Shown: one piece after another, positions 52,772 to 61,530 of the stretch | Layout of the letters: every line of letters begins with the position of its first letter | How positions within the stretch are numbered: the stretch's first letter is position 1 | Source of the DNA: JABGPL01 sp964387885 | Lineage (GTDB): Bacteria > Electryoneota > AABM5-125-24 > Hatepunaeales > Hatepunaeaceae | Reading direction: 5' to 3' | Length of the DNA stretch: 64,000 bases | Assembly (NCBI GenBank): GCA_964387885.1 | Contig: CAYLYZ010000019.1 | Location: forward strand, 1-64,000 | Translations under genes and position numbers: made by a program | The notes under the pieces: generated by a model | What the model was told of the DNA's origin: nothing | The model's database searches: none | Seen by the model: only the letters and a program-made list of their open reading frames with translations

Positions 52772-53734
52772 ATGAAATACGAAGTACCTATGAAAATTGA
52801 GTTCAAACCTGCATGGTTAACTTGGGTTGGTTCAACCACCATGTGTCTGAATGCACTCGATGTCGAGTGGGATATGGCTGATGTCGCGGGTTATAGCAGT
52901 TATGCTTTTGCGCTGGCAATACCTGAAGGCTTGTGCCCTTCCGGACCAACTCTGATCGAGTTTATGGGGCTTGCTTCCGGTATTGCAGCCCTGGGCAGAA
53001 GCACTAATTGCTTTATATCTTATGATTGTTATACAAAAGACAGTATTAACGACAGAACAAAAGCACATGCGAGGGAAGCTTTTGAAATCGTTACTCGAGA
53101 GGTTGAAGCTGGCAGGCCATGTGTGGTCTGGGGACTAGGTCCGCCTGAATTTGGAGTAGCACGAGGCGCAACAGATGATGAATATCTCTGTGTTGCAGGC
53201 GGCCCCACTCCCGAGAAAGTCCGATGGGATGAAATTGATGCACCGGGAGGCCCGAGTGTTCTCTCTTTCCCGACGGAGAGAAAAAATCCTGAGAATTGGG
53301 ATATAGACAGAGAGGCAATTCGATCAGCTGTAATGATGATGACCAGATTGGATTACCGGCAGAACACCCACTGTGGGATACGAGCTTATGATTACTGGTG
53401 TTCAGAACTGGAAGCCGAGAAAGCAATTACCTGGTCGAACAGTTATAACGCCCAATGTTGGGCGGAAGCGAGAGCTTTTGCATCCATTTTCACAAAACGG
53501 GTTTCAGAACGTCATCCCGAATATCCGGAACTCAGCAAAGCGCATGAATTACTCAGAGAAGTCGCATTAGCTTTAAGCAAGGTTGCAGAGCTATTTCCCT
53601 TCACTATGAAATTTGAACCAGTACCTATCACTGATAAGGACGTGATCAAAAAAGCTGTCTCTCAACTTCAGAGTGCGAAAGTTTCTGAAGAAAATGCAAT
53701 TAGTGAATTGAGAGATACTCTGAAAACCTGGTAG
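52772..53734 (+). CDS. Conserved hypothetical protein with papain/C39-like features
   Basis: Protein of 320 residues with GGAGTCACAG before the ATG and no signal peptide. A Cys near the N-terminus (TTMCLNAL, residue 25) and the segment 'GRPCVVWGLGPPEFGVARGATDDEYL' (about 113-138) resemble C39-like or BtrH N-terminal-type papain folds, in which such regions hold the nucleophile and the 'P.(W/F)G...GYD' loop. The C-terminal third is helical. A peptidase or acyltransferase role is only suggested. The gene is convergent with the radical SAM gene. Confidence 0.5.
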   Translation: MKYEVPMKIEFKPAWLTWVGSTTMCLNALDVEWDMADVAGYSSYAFALAIPEGLCPSGPTLIEFMGLASGIAALGRSTNCFISYDCYTKDSINDRTKAHAREAFEIVTREVEAGRPCVVWGLGPPEFGVARGATDDEYLCVAGGPTPEKVRWDEIDAPGGPSVLSFPTERKNPENWDIDREAIRSAVMMMTRLDYRQNTHCGIRAYDYWCSELEAEKAITWSNSYNAQCWAEARAFASIFTKRVSERHPEYPELSKAHELLREVALALSKVAELFPFTMKFEPVPITDKDVIKKAVSQLQSAKVSEENAISELRDTLKTW

Positions 53735-53761
53735 TTTATCAGGTTGAGGAAGTAAAGTAAA

Positions 53762-55489
53762 TTAAGTTCTTTTTTTGTATCGGGTACGTTTTGATGTGCC
53801 CGATACTCTTTTTGTGATCAAATTCTTCTGTTTTTCTTTTGAACGATTTTCTTTTTCAACAAATATTCTTTCTCGGCTATTTGGGTTCTTTTCAGTATAA
53901 TACATAACACCTGACCAGGTCGAGGGAAGCGGGATGAATATCTGTACCTGTTCTGGAGTCAACTTCAATTGTTGGTTTACAAATCCCCTCAGGTTCTCCA
54001 TTTCACGAATTCTACACCCGGGATGTGCAGCGATCAGGTAATATGTCAGAAATTGCTTTTTCCCGATCGATTTTGATATTTCATCGAATTTTTTCTTGAA
54101 CTTCAGAAGTGATTCGATACCAGGTTTTCCCATTAGATTCAGAATCTTTTTCTCTGAATGTTCCGGGGCGAGTTTCATCTGGCCTGAAACATGATGACAC
54201 ACAAGCTCTTTTAAATAATCTTCACCATTATTTTTATCCGCAATTACAGTGTCATGCCTGATTCCTGATGCAACGAATACTCTTCTAATTCCATTGATAT
54301 TCCTGAGTTTCTTCAGTAGCTTAGTTTGACGAGAATGGTTTACTTTAAGCTGTTTACAGACATTTGGGAAAATGCACTTCTTCTTGTCACAACATCCCTT
54401 TTCAAGCTTCAAATCACACTCGAAACCATACATGTTTGCAGTCGGTCCTCCCACATCCCGAATTATTCCCTTAAAATCTGGATGACTTTTAAAGCCTTCA
54501 ACCTCCCTGACTATTGATTCTTCAGACCGGCTGGAAATTGTTCTACCCTGGTGCATAGCGATAGCACAGAAGTTACATTCACCATAACATCCCCGGTGGG
54601 TTGTTACCGAGAATTGAATCGTATCAAGTGCACGCACTTCACCAAAAGATTTGTAATAGGGGTGGATAGAGTTTTCGAAGTTCATCTCGTAGGTTTTATC
54701 AAGTTCTTCAGGAACTGGGATTGCAGGGGGAGGATTTTGTATTAAATATCTGTTGTCATGCTTCTGATAAAGTCCATTCGCCTTTATTGTATCTGTTTGA
54801 TAATAGAACTTCCTGAACATTTTTATGAAAGAAGTTTTGTGTTCTTTTACTTGTTCATATTCAGGTAATTCTAAAAAATCCGGTGGGATATCCTTTGATA
54901 TATAACATAGTCCTCTAATGTCAGTAACCTCTTCCCCATCGCGCAACCTTTCAGCAAATTCCAGGATTGCAGCTTCCGCCATTCCGTATATCAAGTAATC
55001 CGCTTTGGAGTCGAATAAGATCGATTTCCTGATTTTATTCGACCAATAATCATAATGTGCTATCCGTCGCAGGCTGGCCTCAATTCCACCAAGAACAATT
55101 GGTTTTGTGTTCTTAAAGTATCTTCGTATCAAGTTACTGTAGACAATAGTTGCTCTATCCGGTCGACGATTGTTTATAGCACCAGGTGTGAAATCATCTG
55201 ACTTTCGTCTCTTTTTTGTTGCTGTATAATTCGCTACCATCGAGTCAACGCTGCCTGCCGACACTCCCCAGAAGAGATCAGGTTCTCCCAATCTCATTAT
55301 GTCTTTTTCCGAGTGAACATCAGGCTGGGCAATTATTCCGACGCGGAAACCGGCAGATACAAGGACTCTCCCAATTACGGCAATCCCGATGTAGGAGCTA
55401 TCAATATATGTGTCACCCGAAATCAGGATTACGTCCAGTTTCTCCCAACCAAATATTTCCATTTCAGCTTTAGTTGTTGGGAGGAACAT
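53762..55489 (-). CDS. ygiQ: YgiQ-family radical SAM protein
   Basis: Protein of 575 residues, matching UPF0313/YgiQ. The N-terminal B12-binding-like region includes 'DVILISGDTYIDSSYIGIAVIGR' and 'ASLRRIAHYDYWS'. The radical SAM cluster is Cys301-x3-Cys305-x2-Cys308 (CYGECNFC), followed by 'AIAMHQGRTISSRS' and a Cys-rich segment (about 355-375). The last 40 residues are basic. The reaction is not established for the family. Its ATG shares the A of the upstream flavoprotein gene's TGA (TGATG), so the two are translationally coupled. Confidence 0.9.
   Translation of the reverse strand: MFLPTTKAEMEIFGWEKLDVILISGDTYIDSSYIGIAVIGRVLVSAGFRVGIIAQPDVHSEKDIMRLGEPDLFWGVSAGSVDSMVANYTATKKRRKSDDFTPGAINNRRPDRATIVYSNLIRRYFKNTKPIVLGGIEASLRRIAHYDYWSNKIRKSILFDSKADYLIYGMAEAAILEFAERLRDGEEVTDIRGLCYISKDIPPDFLELPEYEQVKEHKTSFIKMFRKFYYQTDTIKANGLYQKHDNRYLIQNPPPAIPVPEELDKTYEMNFENSIHPYYKSFGEVRALDTIQFSVTTHRGCYGECNFCAIAMHQGRTISSRSEESIVREVEGFKSHPDFKGIIRDVGGPTANMYGFECDLKLEKGCCDKKKCIFPNVCKQLKVNHSRQTKLLKKLRNINGIRRVFVASGIRHDTVIADKNNGEDYLKELVCHHVSGQMKLAPEHSEKKILNLMGKPGIESLLKFKKKFDEISKSIGKKQFLTYYLIAAHPGCRIREMENLRGFVNQQLKLTPEQVQIFIPLPSTWSGVMYYTEKNPNSRERIFVEKENRSKEKQKNLITKRVSGTSKRTRYKKRT
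53777..53814 (+). terminator. Terminator of the plus-strand hypothetical gene inside the ygiQ 3' end
   Basis: GTATCGGG...CCCGATAC (53777-53784 with 53799-53806) followed by TCTTTTTG on the plus strand. It lies 42 bases after the stop of the gene ending at 53734 but within the last codons of the convergent radical SAM gene, so the same bases encode its C-terminal Ser-Gly-Thr...Arg-Tyr residues. Confidence 0.5.
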
Positions 55490-56763
55490 CAGAGACCTTT
55501 TACATATTCTGCTGCAGATATTCCAGCCTGCCAGCCGGTTGAGAATGCAGCTTGAAGGTTATAACCACCGGTATCGGCATCAACATCGATTACTTCACCT
55601 GCAAAAAAGAGACCTTTAATTCTCTTGGATTCCATAGTTCGTGGATTTATTTCTCTGGTATCAACACCTCCGGAAGTAATTATCGCCTCCTCGAATGGTC
55701 TGTGATCCTTGATCTCAAAACGCAGTTCTTTAAGCCATCTTAGCAATTTCTTTCTATCAAGTCCAGTTATCTGGTGACCGGGTTTATTAGCAATAATCCC
55801 GGTCTGTTCTATGCAGTATTGAACAAGCTGTTTTGGAATCAAGCCTTTTAGTATTCTTGAAAATGACTGGTGATTAAATTTTTCAAGGTCACGCAGAAGT
55901 CTCAGGTCAAGTTTCTTATAATCAAGTGCGGGTTTCAGGTCAATTGAAAGTGCAACATCCAATTCTTTCCCCAATGCTTGTACGACCTGTTTACTGAGAG
56001 TCAGGATTATTGGACCGGTTAAGCCAAATTCAGTAAACTCAAGCTCTCCGAATTCTTCACCAGCCTTTTTTCCACTAATCCAAAGAGTTGTTCTAACATT
56101 CCTCAAAGCTAATCCAACTATTGGCATCGGTATTTCTTGCGCAGTTTCAAGGGGTACTAAAGCAGGAATCGTCGGATTTATCTTATGCCCAGCAGATTCA
56201 GCGAACCTGTAACCATCACCACTCGAACCGGTTTGTGAATAAGATTTACCTCCAGTTGCAATTATTACCGCATCTGCGAGAATTTTCCAGCCTTCTGTTT
56301 TGTTGGAGTTGACAGTAAGTTGTACGCCAGCGATTTGGTTTTCATTTACGATAATGTTCTTTACAACTGATACATTTTGGAGTTTCACCCCTTTTTCGTT
56401 AGTATATCGTCGAAGTGCTTTAACAACATCTCCTGACTTCTGACTCTTCGGAAATATCCTCCCACCTCTTTCAATGACTGTTTCTACTCCCTGTGATTCA
56501 AAGAATTCAACCAATCTCTCTGGTGGGTATGTTTGAAATACCTGACGTAGAAATCGGCCATTTCTACCGAAATGCCTGATGAATTCCTCAAGTGGAGCGA
56601 TGTTCGTCAAGTTACAGCGACCTTTCCCGGTAATAAAGAGCTTCCTGCCGGGTATATTCATCTTTTCGAGAAGAAGAACCTTCAAACCATTCTCAGCAGC
56701 AGAGCCAGCTGCCATCAGTCCTGCCGCACCTGCACCCACGATAATCAGATCAAATCTTTTCAT
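55489..56763 (-). CDS. HI0933-family FAD-dependent flavoprotein (BaiN/YhiN-like)
   Basis: Protein of 424 residues. The FAD-binding Rossmann motif GAGAAG sits at residues 10-15, followed by LLLEK and 'GRKLFITGKGRCNLTN', the signature of the HI0933/YhiN family. A second conserved 'IATGGKSYSQTGSSGDGYRFAE' block (about 170-190) and a C-terminal 'GLFFAGEVIDVDADTGGYNLQ' segment complete it. Length is normal. The physiological substrate is unknown; some members reduce bile-acid or aminoacetone-type substrates. It precedes ygiQ with a one-base overlap. Confidence 0.9.
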   Translation of the reverse strand: MKRFDLIIVGAGAAGLMAAGSAAENGLKVLLLEKMNIPGRKLFITGKGRCNLTNIAPLEEFIRHFGRNGRFLRQVFQTYPPERLVEFFESQGVETVIERGGRIFPKSQKSGDVVKALRRYTNEKGVKLQNVSVVKNIIVNENQIAGVQLTVNSNKTEGWKILADAVIIATGGKSYSQTGSSGDGYRFAESAGHKINPTIPALVPLETAQEIPMPIVGLALRNVRTTLWISGKKAGEEFGELEFTEFGLTGPIILTLSKQVVQALGKELDVALSIDLKPALDYKKLDLRLLRDLEKFNHQSFSRILKGLIPKQLVQYCIEQTGIIANKPGHQITGLDRKKLLRWLKELRFEIKDHRPFEEAIITSGGVDTREINPRTMESKRIKGLFFAGEVIDVDADTGGYNLQAAFSTGWQAGISAAEYVKGL

Positions 56764-56883
56764 CTCATGCCATTTTCAAATTGTTTTGCATCCCTGTTAC
56801 TTTCAAAACTAAAATTCCCTCGTTAATATATACTTTATTGTGAGTGGATACCAGCCACGACAATTATCCAATAGGAACATGTC

Positions 56884-57645
56884 ATGAAAAGAATGATTGT
56901 TATTTGTTCGGGAATCTCAGTTCTGATATTGACAGTTGCATTAGTGAGCGGCTGCACTGTTATTGGATTTGGATTGGGATCTTATATGGATTCAAAGGCT
57001 GATGGGACAAATTACGCGTTCCAAAATGGTCTTGATTCGCTTGATTTCAAAGATGAATTACTCATCACGCTTAAAGACGGTTCGGTAAATAAGGGCAGGT
57101 TTTCGGGAGTTAGTGCAGTTAGTAATGAAGAATTTGACTCATTCTATACCCAACTCTGTTTTGAAAACCGGAATAATATTTTTCTTCCTGCAATAGGCGA
57201 TACATTAACAATCCATTTAAAACCATCAAGGAGTAAGGAATATAAGGTTCGATTATTCGACGGCTTTACATTCAAATCATTTGACTCTGGAAATCAAACT
57301 TTCCTGAAGGTCAGATATATAAAAACGGGCGCGAATGAGTACATTGATATGCGGGGTATCCATAAAATAACCGATTTTGAAGGAGAAGAGATAAATCTAA
57401 AAAGCCTGAACAACTTCATACATTCCGGAGGCCTCAATAACCTGACAACCCTTATTTTAATGGATAAATACACACGTCTTAATATTCGTATGGTCGATAT
57501 TCAGAATATAAAAGTAGCTCCAAAACAGAGAGCTGCTCCGGTCTTTACAGGTCTTGGTCTCGTATTAGATATAGCAATTCTGGCAATAATCCGGCCAGCA
57601 CCAGAGAATAGCAGTTCGCGAAGATCAACTGGGAATGGCACTTGA
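56884..57645 (+). CDS. Lipoprotein of unknown function
   Basis: Protein of 253 residues with AGGAACATG before the ATG. The signal peptide ends in lipobox V-S-G-C (Cys24). A Gly-rich start (VIGFGLGSY) is followed by a beta-rich region with two 'L..GS...G.F.GV' / 'IHLKPSRS' segments resembling small barrel (SH3/Sm-like) folds, and a hydrophobic stretch near residues 222-240 that could be a second membrane contact. No family is recognised. Confidence 0.6.
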   Translation: MKRMIVICSGISVLILTVALVSGCTVIGFGLGSYMDSKADGTNYAFQNGLDSLDFKDELLITLKDGSVNKGRFSGVSAVSNEEFDSFYTQLCFENRNNIFLPAIGDTLTIHLKPSRSKEYKVRLFDGFTFKSFDSGNQTFLKVRYIKTGANEYIDMRGIHKITDFEGEEINLKSLNNFIHSGGLNNLTTLILMDKYTRLNIRMVDIQNIKVAPKQRAAPVFTGLGLVLDIAILAIIRPAPENSSSRRSTGNGT

Positions 57646-57689
57646 GGCAGCTAAACTCTCCGGTCGGGGAAATGAAAAGACTAAATTAA

Positions 57690-58484
57690 CTACAATCTAC
57701 GCAAAAATCCATCGGGATCATTCAGAAATGCTCTGGTAAGAGAGACATGTTCGATTTCATTCCATTGAGTCTCAATAATTTCAGAGTCATCTATTCTATA
57801 TATCAAAGCACCAGGGAAGGCCATTAGTATTGGTGAATGGGTGGCAACTATGAACTGACAATCGTTCTCAACTGCTTCTTTCAACAGCGAAATGAGAGCT
57901 AATTGGCTTATTGGTGATAAGGGAGTTTCAGGCTCATCCAATAAATACAAGCCATTTGGGACAAGTCTCGTTTTCATGGCGCCCAGCAGTGTCTGCCCAT
58001 GCGAGTATCCATCCGGATTTTCACCGTATCGACTCTCAAGTGCCGACCTCTGCCCCCTTGCCATTGTAACAGCCAGATCCCTGCCATACCCCGTCAGTGT
58101 CTCATCATAGTGTTTCTCGAGGTCTTTGAATTCCTGTTCCTGATTAATAATTCTCTTGGTAAAGCCAAAGAAGTCTTCAGACCTGAAAAAGAAATTAGTT
58201 CTGGGGTGTTTATCCCATACGAATCTGAATGATCGAGTGAAGTCTTTAATTTGTTTCAGGGTTGAATCTCGGTTTAATTCTTCGCTACCCATTGATATCG
58301 CCTTAATTCCAATAGCAATGGTCTCAATGAGTGTGGATTTCCCGGATCCATTCTCCCCTACAAAAAAAGTTACATTTCTGTCAAGTGGAAGTTCACTAAA
58401 ATCCTTGAAAATCGGTACACTCCAGGGAAATGTTACTTTTCCCTTTGGTTTTTGTTTTAATATGATAGACCTTAAGTATGACAC
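57690..58484 (-). CDS. RecF/SMC-like AAA ATPase (AAA_21-type, stand-alone)
   Basis: Protein of 264 residues with an ABC-type nucleotide-binding fold. Walker A is GENGSGKST (43-51), the signature-like loop is SHGQT, Walker B is LYLLDEPETPLSP, and the H-loop is ATHSPIL. Without a transporter or a TOPRIM domain it belongs to the group of predicted AAA ATPases often found near toxins, retrons or resistance-type genes. The GTG start directly abuts the stop of the GNAT gene (TAAGTG), so it is the last gene of a coupled cluster. Its role is unknown. Confidence 0.85.
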   Translation of the reverse strand: MSYLRSIILKQKPKGKVTFPWSVPIFKDFSELPLDRNVTFFVGENGSGKSTLIETIAIGIKAISMGSEELNRDSTLKQIKDFTRSFRFVWDKHPRTNFFFRSEDFFGFTKRIINQEQEFKDLEKHYDETLTGYGRDLAVTMARGQRSALESRYGENPDGYSHGQTLLGAMKTRLVPNGLYLLDEPETPLSPISQLALISLLKEAVENDCQFIVATHSPILMAFPGALIYRIDDSEIIETQWNEIEHVSLTRAFLNDPDGFLRRL

Positions 58485-59033
58485 TTAACTCATCGAATCC
58501 TCAGTTTTTTCACTAACTTCATTTTTGTCCATAATTAACTTCAGCTCCAGTTCAATTTCGTCTCTTACGGGTATATCATCAATGCCAATCAATGGAATCT
58601 CTGGTTTTATCTTTCTTGATTCACTAATTGCATTCCTATACAATGCTGATAAACGATATCCACGCTTCTGATAAAATCGAATTGCATGTGTATTGTCATT
58701 TGAAGTAATCAACCAAACTCGCGTACAGTTCTTTTTTGAAGCGGTCTCATTGACCATATTCAGAAGTCTTGATCCGATCCCAACATTTTCAAGCGAGCTA
58801 TTAAGAGATATTATCTCACATTGGTCGTCATAAAATCGATAAGTGATCAATCCAACCAAGTTATCTCCTTCGCGAGCAATATAACCTGGAAGCTCGTCTG
58901 CAAGATGCACTTTTCCACGGGTGACAATTCGAGTTGATCCCCATTCTCTTGTTAGGAGTTTTCGAACTACAGTTTTCTCTGAATTGCTAATCGCTTTGAA
59001 TGAAATTGACTGCTCCAATTTATCTCGAATCAT
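58485..59033 (-). CDS. GNAT-family N-acetyltransferase
   Basis: Protein of 182 residues from the ATG at 59033, chosen because it forms an ATGA overlap with the upstream kinase gene; an earlier in-frame start at 59075 would overlap 14 more codons. The acetyl-CoA motif A reads 'NVGIGSRLLNMV', followed by 'RVWLITSNDNTHAIRFYQKRGY' (motif B), typical of GNAT proteins acting on small amines or proteins. The C-terminal acidic tail (after residue 150) resembles the 'PLIGIDDIPVRDEIELE' end seen in small-molecule GNATs. Substrate unknown. Confidence 0.85.
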   Translation of the reverse strand: MIRDKLEQSISFKAISNSEKTVVRKLLTREWGSTRIVTRGKVHLADELPGYIAREGDNLVGLITYRFYDDQCEIISLNSSLENVGIGSRLLNMVNETASKKNCTRVWLITSNDNTHAIRFYQKRGYRLSALYRNAISESRKIKPEIPLIGIDDIPVRDEIELELKLIMDKNEVSEKTEDSMS

Positions 59034-59953
59034 AACTCTTCCAATATCTCTGCACATTTCAACCACCACTCCCATCCACTCCCATGATCCTCAAAACTCC
59101 ACCACGCCGCAAGAACAGCCTGAGCATATCCATAGGATTTCATACGCTCTTTATCAAATCCAAGTTCATCAGCAAATTGATCAATTCTTCGGGCAAGGAT
59201 TTTCCCCGGATTTGTCTCTTTTAGTAACAGTGGATAAGGATTTCGCAGGAATGCCCCTGTATCATATACGGGCTCTCCAATCACACCCTTTGGATCGATT
59301 GCAAGCCATGTATCGTCTTTTGAGTTCAGGATGTTGAAGTGATGTAGATCGCCATGCAATAATATCTCGCAATCCGAAGAATCCAGCAATTCCCTGAATA
59401 TTGTCTCAGCATTTTTAATCAACTCTGCCGGGAATGGTCCATATCCTCCTTCAAAATGGTCGTACAACTTGCTGAAATCCCTGCTCCAGTCTGCAGTCGA
59501 AGGGAAATTGTGCTCTTTCGGGGGTGGATTTTTTCGTATTTTCCTGAGTATATGACACGCTATCGTAGTTGATTCTTGATCATTTGATATCTCTGATAAC
59601 ATCTGACCCGGGATAAGTTGTTCTAAAAGCATGACACCTTTCTCGTGGATCGATTTTAGTAGATTTACACAACCGGCTCCATCAAAATGATTAAGTGCAT
59701 TTATCTCGTTCAGGATTTCGTGGTTTGGATAACCAGCCTTAATAACCACCTTTTTCCCATCATGCTTGATTGCCGGTGCGACAAAGTTGTAAGATAGTGG
59801 TTTAAAGTGTTGTAGGATTTTAAGTGACCAGCATATTTCTAATTCCCGCAACAGATCGGGAAGATTTTCTAACCAGATTCTTCCGGATTTTCCGTTTAAA
59901 TCCGTTACATTATTGATCAAACTGTCCGGTACCTCCACTATATCTGATTCCAC
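59030..59953 (-). CDS. APH(6)/StrB-like aminoglycoside-phosphotransferase-family kinase
   Basis: Protein of 307 residues resembling streptomycin/hydroxyurea phosphotransferases. The ATP site starts with VVIKAG; the catalytic loop is LHGDLHHFNIL (about 195-205); the metal site is 'WLAIDPKGVIGEPVYDTGAFLRNP' (about 215-238), a near-diagnostic pattern. It starts at GTG 59953, overlapping the DinB gene by 16 bases; GTG 59938 (TAGTG junction) is an alternative. It would phosphorylate a small hydroxylated molecule. Antibiotic resistance cannot be concluded from sequence, since chromosomal homologues of unknown substrate are common. Confidence 0.85.
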   Translation of the reverse strand: MESDIVEVPDSLINNVTDLNGKSGRIWLENLPDLLRELEICWSLKILQHFKPLSYNFVAPAIKHDGKKVVIKAGYPNHEILNEINALNHFDGAGCVNLLKSIHEKGVMLLEQLIPGQMLSEISNDQESTTIACHILRKIRKNPPPKEHNFPSTADWSRDFSKLYDHFEGGYGPFPAELIKNAETIFRELLDSSDCEILLHGDLHHFNILNSKDDTWLAIDPKGVIGEPVYDTGAFLRNPYPLLLKETNPGKILARRIDQFADELGFDKERMKSYGYAQAVLAAWWSFEDHGSGWEWWLKCAEILEEL

Positions 59954-60405
59954 GCCCAGATACCATCTCTAATGTCCTTTTGAATCGGATATCCACATTG
60001 TTTCAAGGTGAGAATTATACTACCGCGATGATGAGATTCGTGAGCGATAAGGTAACTTGTCATTGTTGCTGCACCACGTTTGAAACCCTTTATCTTACCC
60101 TCCTGATCTATTCCCTTGCTGATCCACGCAGCAATTGCATTTGTAGATTCACTCAAACACGTCCCAAGTAGGGCTTTATTGACCGTTCCTTCTGGATCAA
60201 TTTTCCGGTTGTCACCGTAAAACTCTTTGGCAAATCTATCTAATCGCCATAAACGCAGGTTATGGAGATGCGCAAATTGCAGAGCGACCGTTCTGCCGCC
60301 TCTTTTCGAAAGTGTGCAATTTAATCCTTCATCGCTGATTTCATCGAGGAGCTTCAGGTTTACCCGGTTGTTAATCAGCCAGGATTCGATTATTGAGTCT
60401 TTCAC
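59938..60405 (-). CDS. DinB-superfamily protein
   Basis: Protein of 155 residues of the four-helix DinB/YfiT fold. Metal-ligand candidates are His46/His48 (LQFAHLHNLRLW) and the HxxxH pair in IAHESHHRGSI near residues 121-126. The family includes metal-dependent thiol transferases. The open frame continues upstream to 60672, but that part lies inside the preceding lipoprotein gene in another frame and is non-homologous; GTG at 60405, seven bases after that gene's stop, is the sensible start. It overlaps the kinase gene downstream. Confidence 0.75.
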   Translation of the reverse strand: MKDSIIESWLINNRVNLKLLDEISDEGLNCTLSKRGGRTVALQFAHLHNLRLWRLDRFAKEFYGDNRKIDPEGTVNKALLGTCLSESTNAIAAWISKGIDQEGKIKGFKRGAATMTSYLIAHESHHRGSIILTLKQCGYPIQKDIRDGIWAWNQI

Positions 60406-60412
60406 TTTGTAA

Positions 60413-60865
60413 TCACTGTAAGGATGCACTGATAGTGCCGATTTCCTCCCCTTCAAATCCACCCTTGTAGAATTTGAAGTAATATCTTTCCGTCGCATCG
60501 AAGAGAATTTCGCCTTTATTGACTCTGAAAACGATTTTGATTTCTTTGTTGTGAAGCGTTGCGGGATCACCGCCCAATTCTCCTTTACCGAAATCTGTAC
60601 GCCTGTCTGCATTTTTATAAATTGGCTCATCTTCCCGGTTCCAATAAGCGTATTCATTTTCAGCAGGATCATACACCGTCAGATGAAAATCTGCCTCCGG
60701 ATTAATTTGCGGAGCTTTCCAGAAAAAAGTCCATGCATCGAATCCTTCAGGTGCAAAATCTGTTGTCATAAAAGTCTTTGTGTCTGAATATCTGTTGCAT
60801 CCTGAAATCACAATTATGAGAAAACAAGATACGGTTATGACTTTCAAGATTGAACAAATCTTCAT
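60413..60865 (-). CDS. Small lipoprotein, paralogue 1 of a tandem pair
   Basis: Protein of 150 residues; start after GGGGAG. The signal ends in lipobox I-S-G-C (Cys23). The mature part is a single beta-rich domain containing FDAWTFFWKAP, a GGDP turn and the C-terminal YYFKFYKGGFEGEEIG. The next upstream gene encodes the same pattern. No named family is recognised. It is the first gene of the tightly coupled run lipoprotein - DinB - kinase - GNAT - ATPase. Confidence 0.65.
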   Translation of the reverse strand: MKICSILKVITVSCFLIIVISGCNRYSDTKTFMTTDFAPEGFDAWTFFWKAPQINPEADFHLTVYDPAENEYAYWNREDEPIYKNADRRTDFGKGELGGDPATLHNKEIKIVFRVNKGEILFDATERYYFKFYKGGFEGEEIGTISASLQ

Positions 60866-60977
60866 TATAGTCTCTCCCCTTTTTCCAATTTATCCTTTTA
60901 AATGGATCGGAAACATGTCCCGATATATCTTTTAAATATGAAGTTAAGCAAGATTGAAACCTTTCTTCTGGCGGAGA

Positions 60978-61472
60978 TTATCGTGAGGGTGGTTTCAACT
61001 TATCGCTCACCGCATCAATAACGGCAATTTCGGTCCCTTCAAAACCACCCTTGAAGAATTTGAAATAGTAAAGACCATTTGGATCAAAGACAACATCTCC
61101 ATTTCGTGCCCTGAAAGTGAAATTAACTTCCTTTTTCATAAAAACCTTAGGATCTCCTCCGGCATAATCTTCCTTAAAATCCAGTCGGCCCCTGGTACCG
61201 GGAGTTTGCAACTCAAGTGCGGAAAATTTCTTTTGAATGTACACTTTTCCTTTTGGAGTCAGGATAAGATATTCCAATTCGGAATCAGGATCCACAGTAG
61301 GACTCTGCCAGAAAAAACTCCAGGAATCAAAATCCCGCGGTGCCCGTTGAGTACTTTTAAATGTCACGGTCACACTGTATTTAGATGAATCATCCACACT
61401 GCTGCATCCCATCAATCCACCTGAGATTATCAGAGAGGCAATAAAAAAACACAAGAAGTCACCCTTTTTCAT
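60978..61472 (-). CDS. Small lipoprotein, paralogue 2 of a tandem pair
   Basis: Protein of 164 residues with GAGG before the ATG. Lipobox L-M-G-C (Cys23). It shares with its neighbour the motifs FDSWSFFWQSP, GGDP and YYFKFFKGGFEGTEI. The 112-base gap to the neighbour could contain a separate promoter. Function unknown; the conserved aromatic segments suggest a ligand-binding sandwich. Confidence 0.65.
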   Translation of the reverse strand: MKKGDFLCFFIASLIISGGLMGCSSVDDSSKYSVTVTFKSTQRAPRDFDSWSFFWQSPTVDPDSELEYLILTPKGKVYIQKKFSALELQTPGTRGRLDFKEDYAGGDPKVFMKKEVNFTFRARNGDVVFDPNGLYYFKFFKGGFEGTEIAVIDAVSDKLKPPSR

Positions 61473-61530
61473 ACTTCAATCCTCTTTTTAAAACACTTAA
61501 GAGTCTGATCTGTCTGTCAAGAAGATCAGG

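Noticed and set aside
59030..59953. Acquired streptomycin resistance gene
   Set aside because: Only family-level similarity to APH(6); no integron, transposon or insertion sequence nearby and composition like its neighbours, so a chromosomal kinase of unknown substrate is more likely.
60406..60672. N-terminal extension of the DinB protein
   Set aside because: The frame is open but lies out of frame inside the upstream lipoprotein gene, is basic and low in complexity, and does not resemble DinB.
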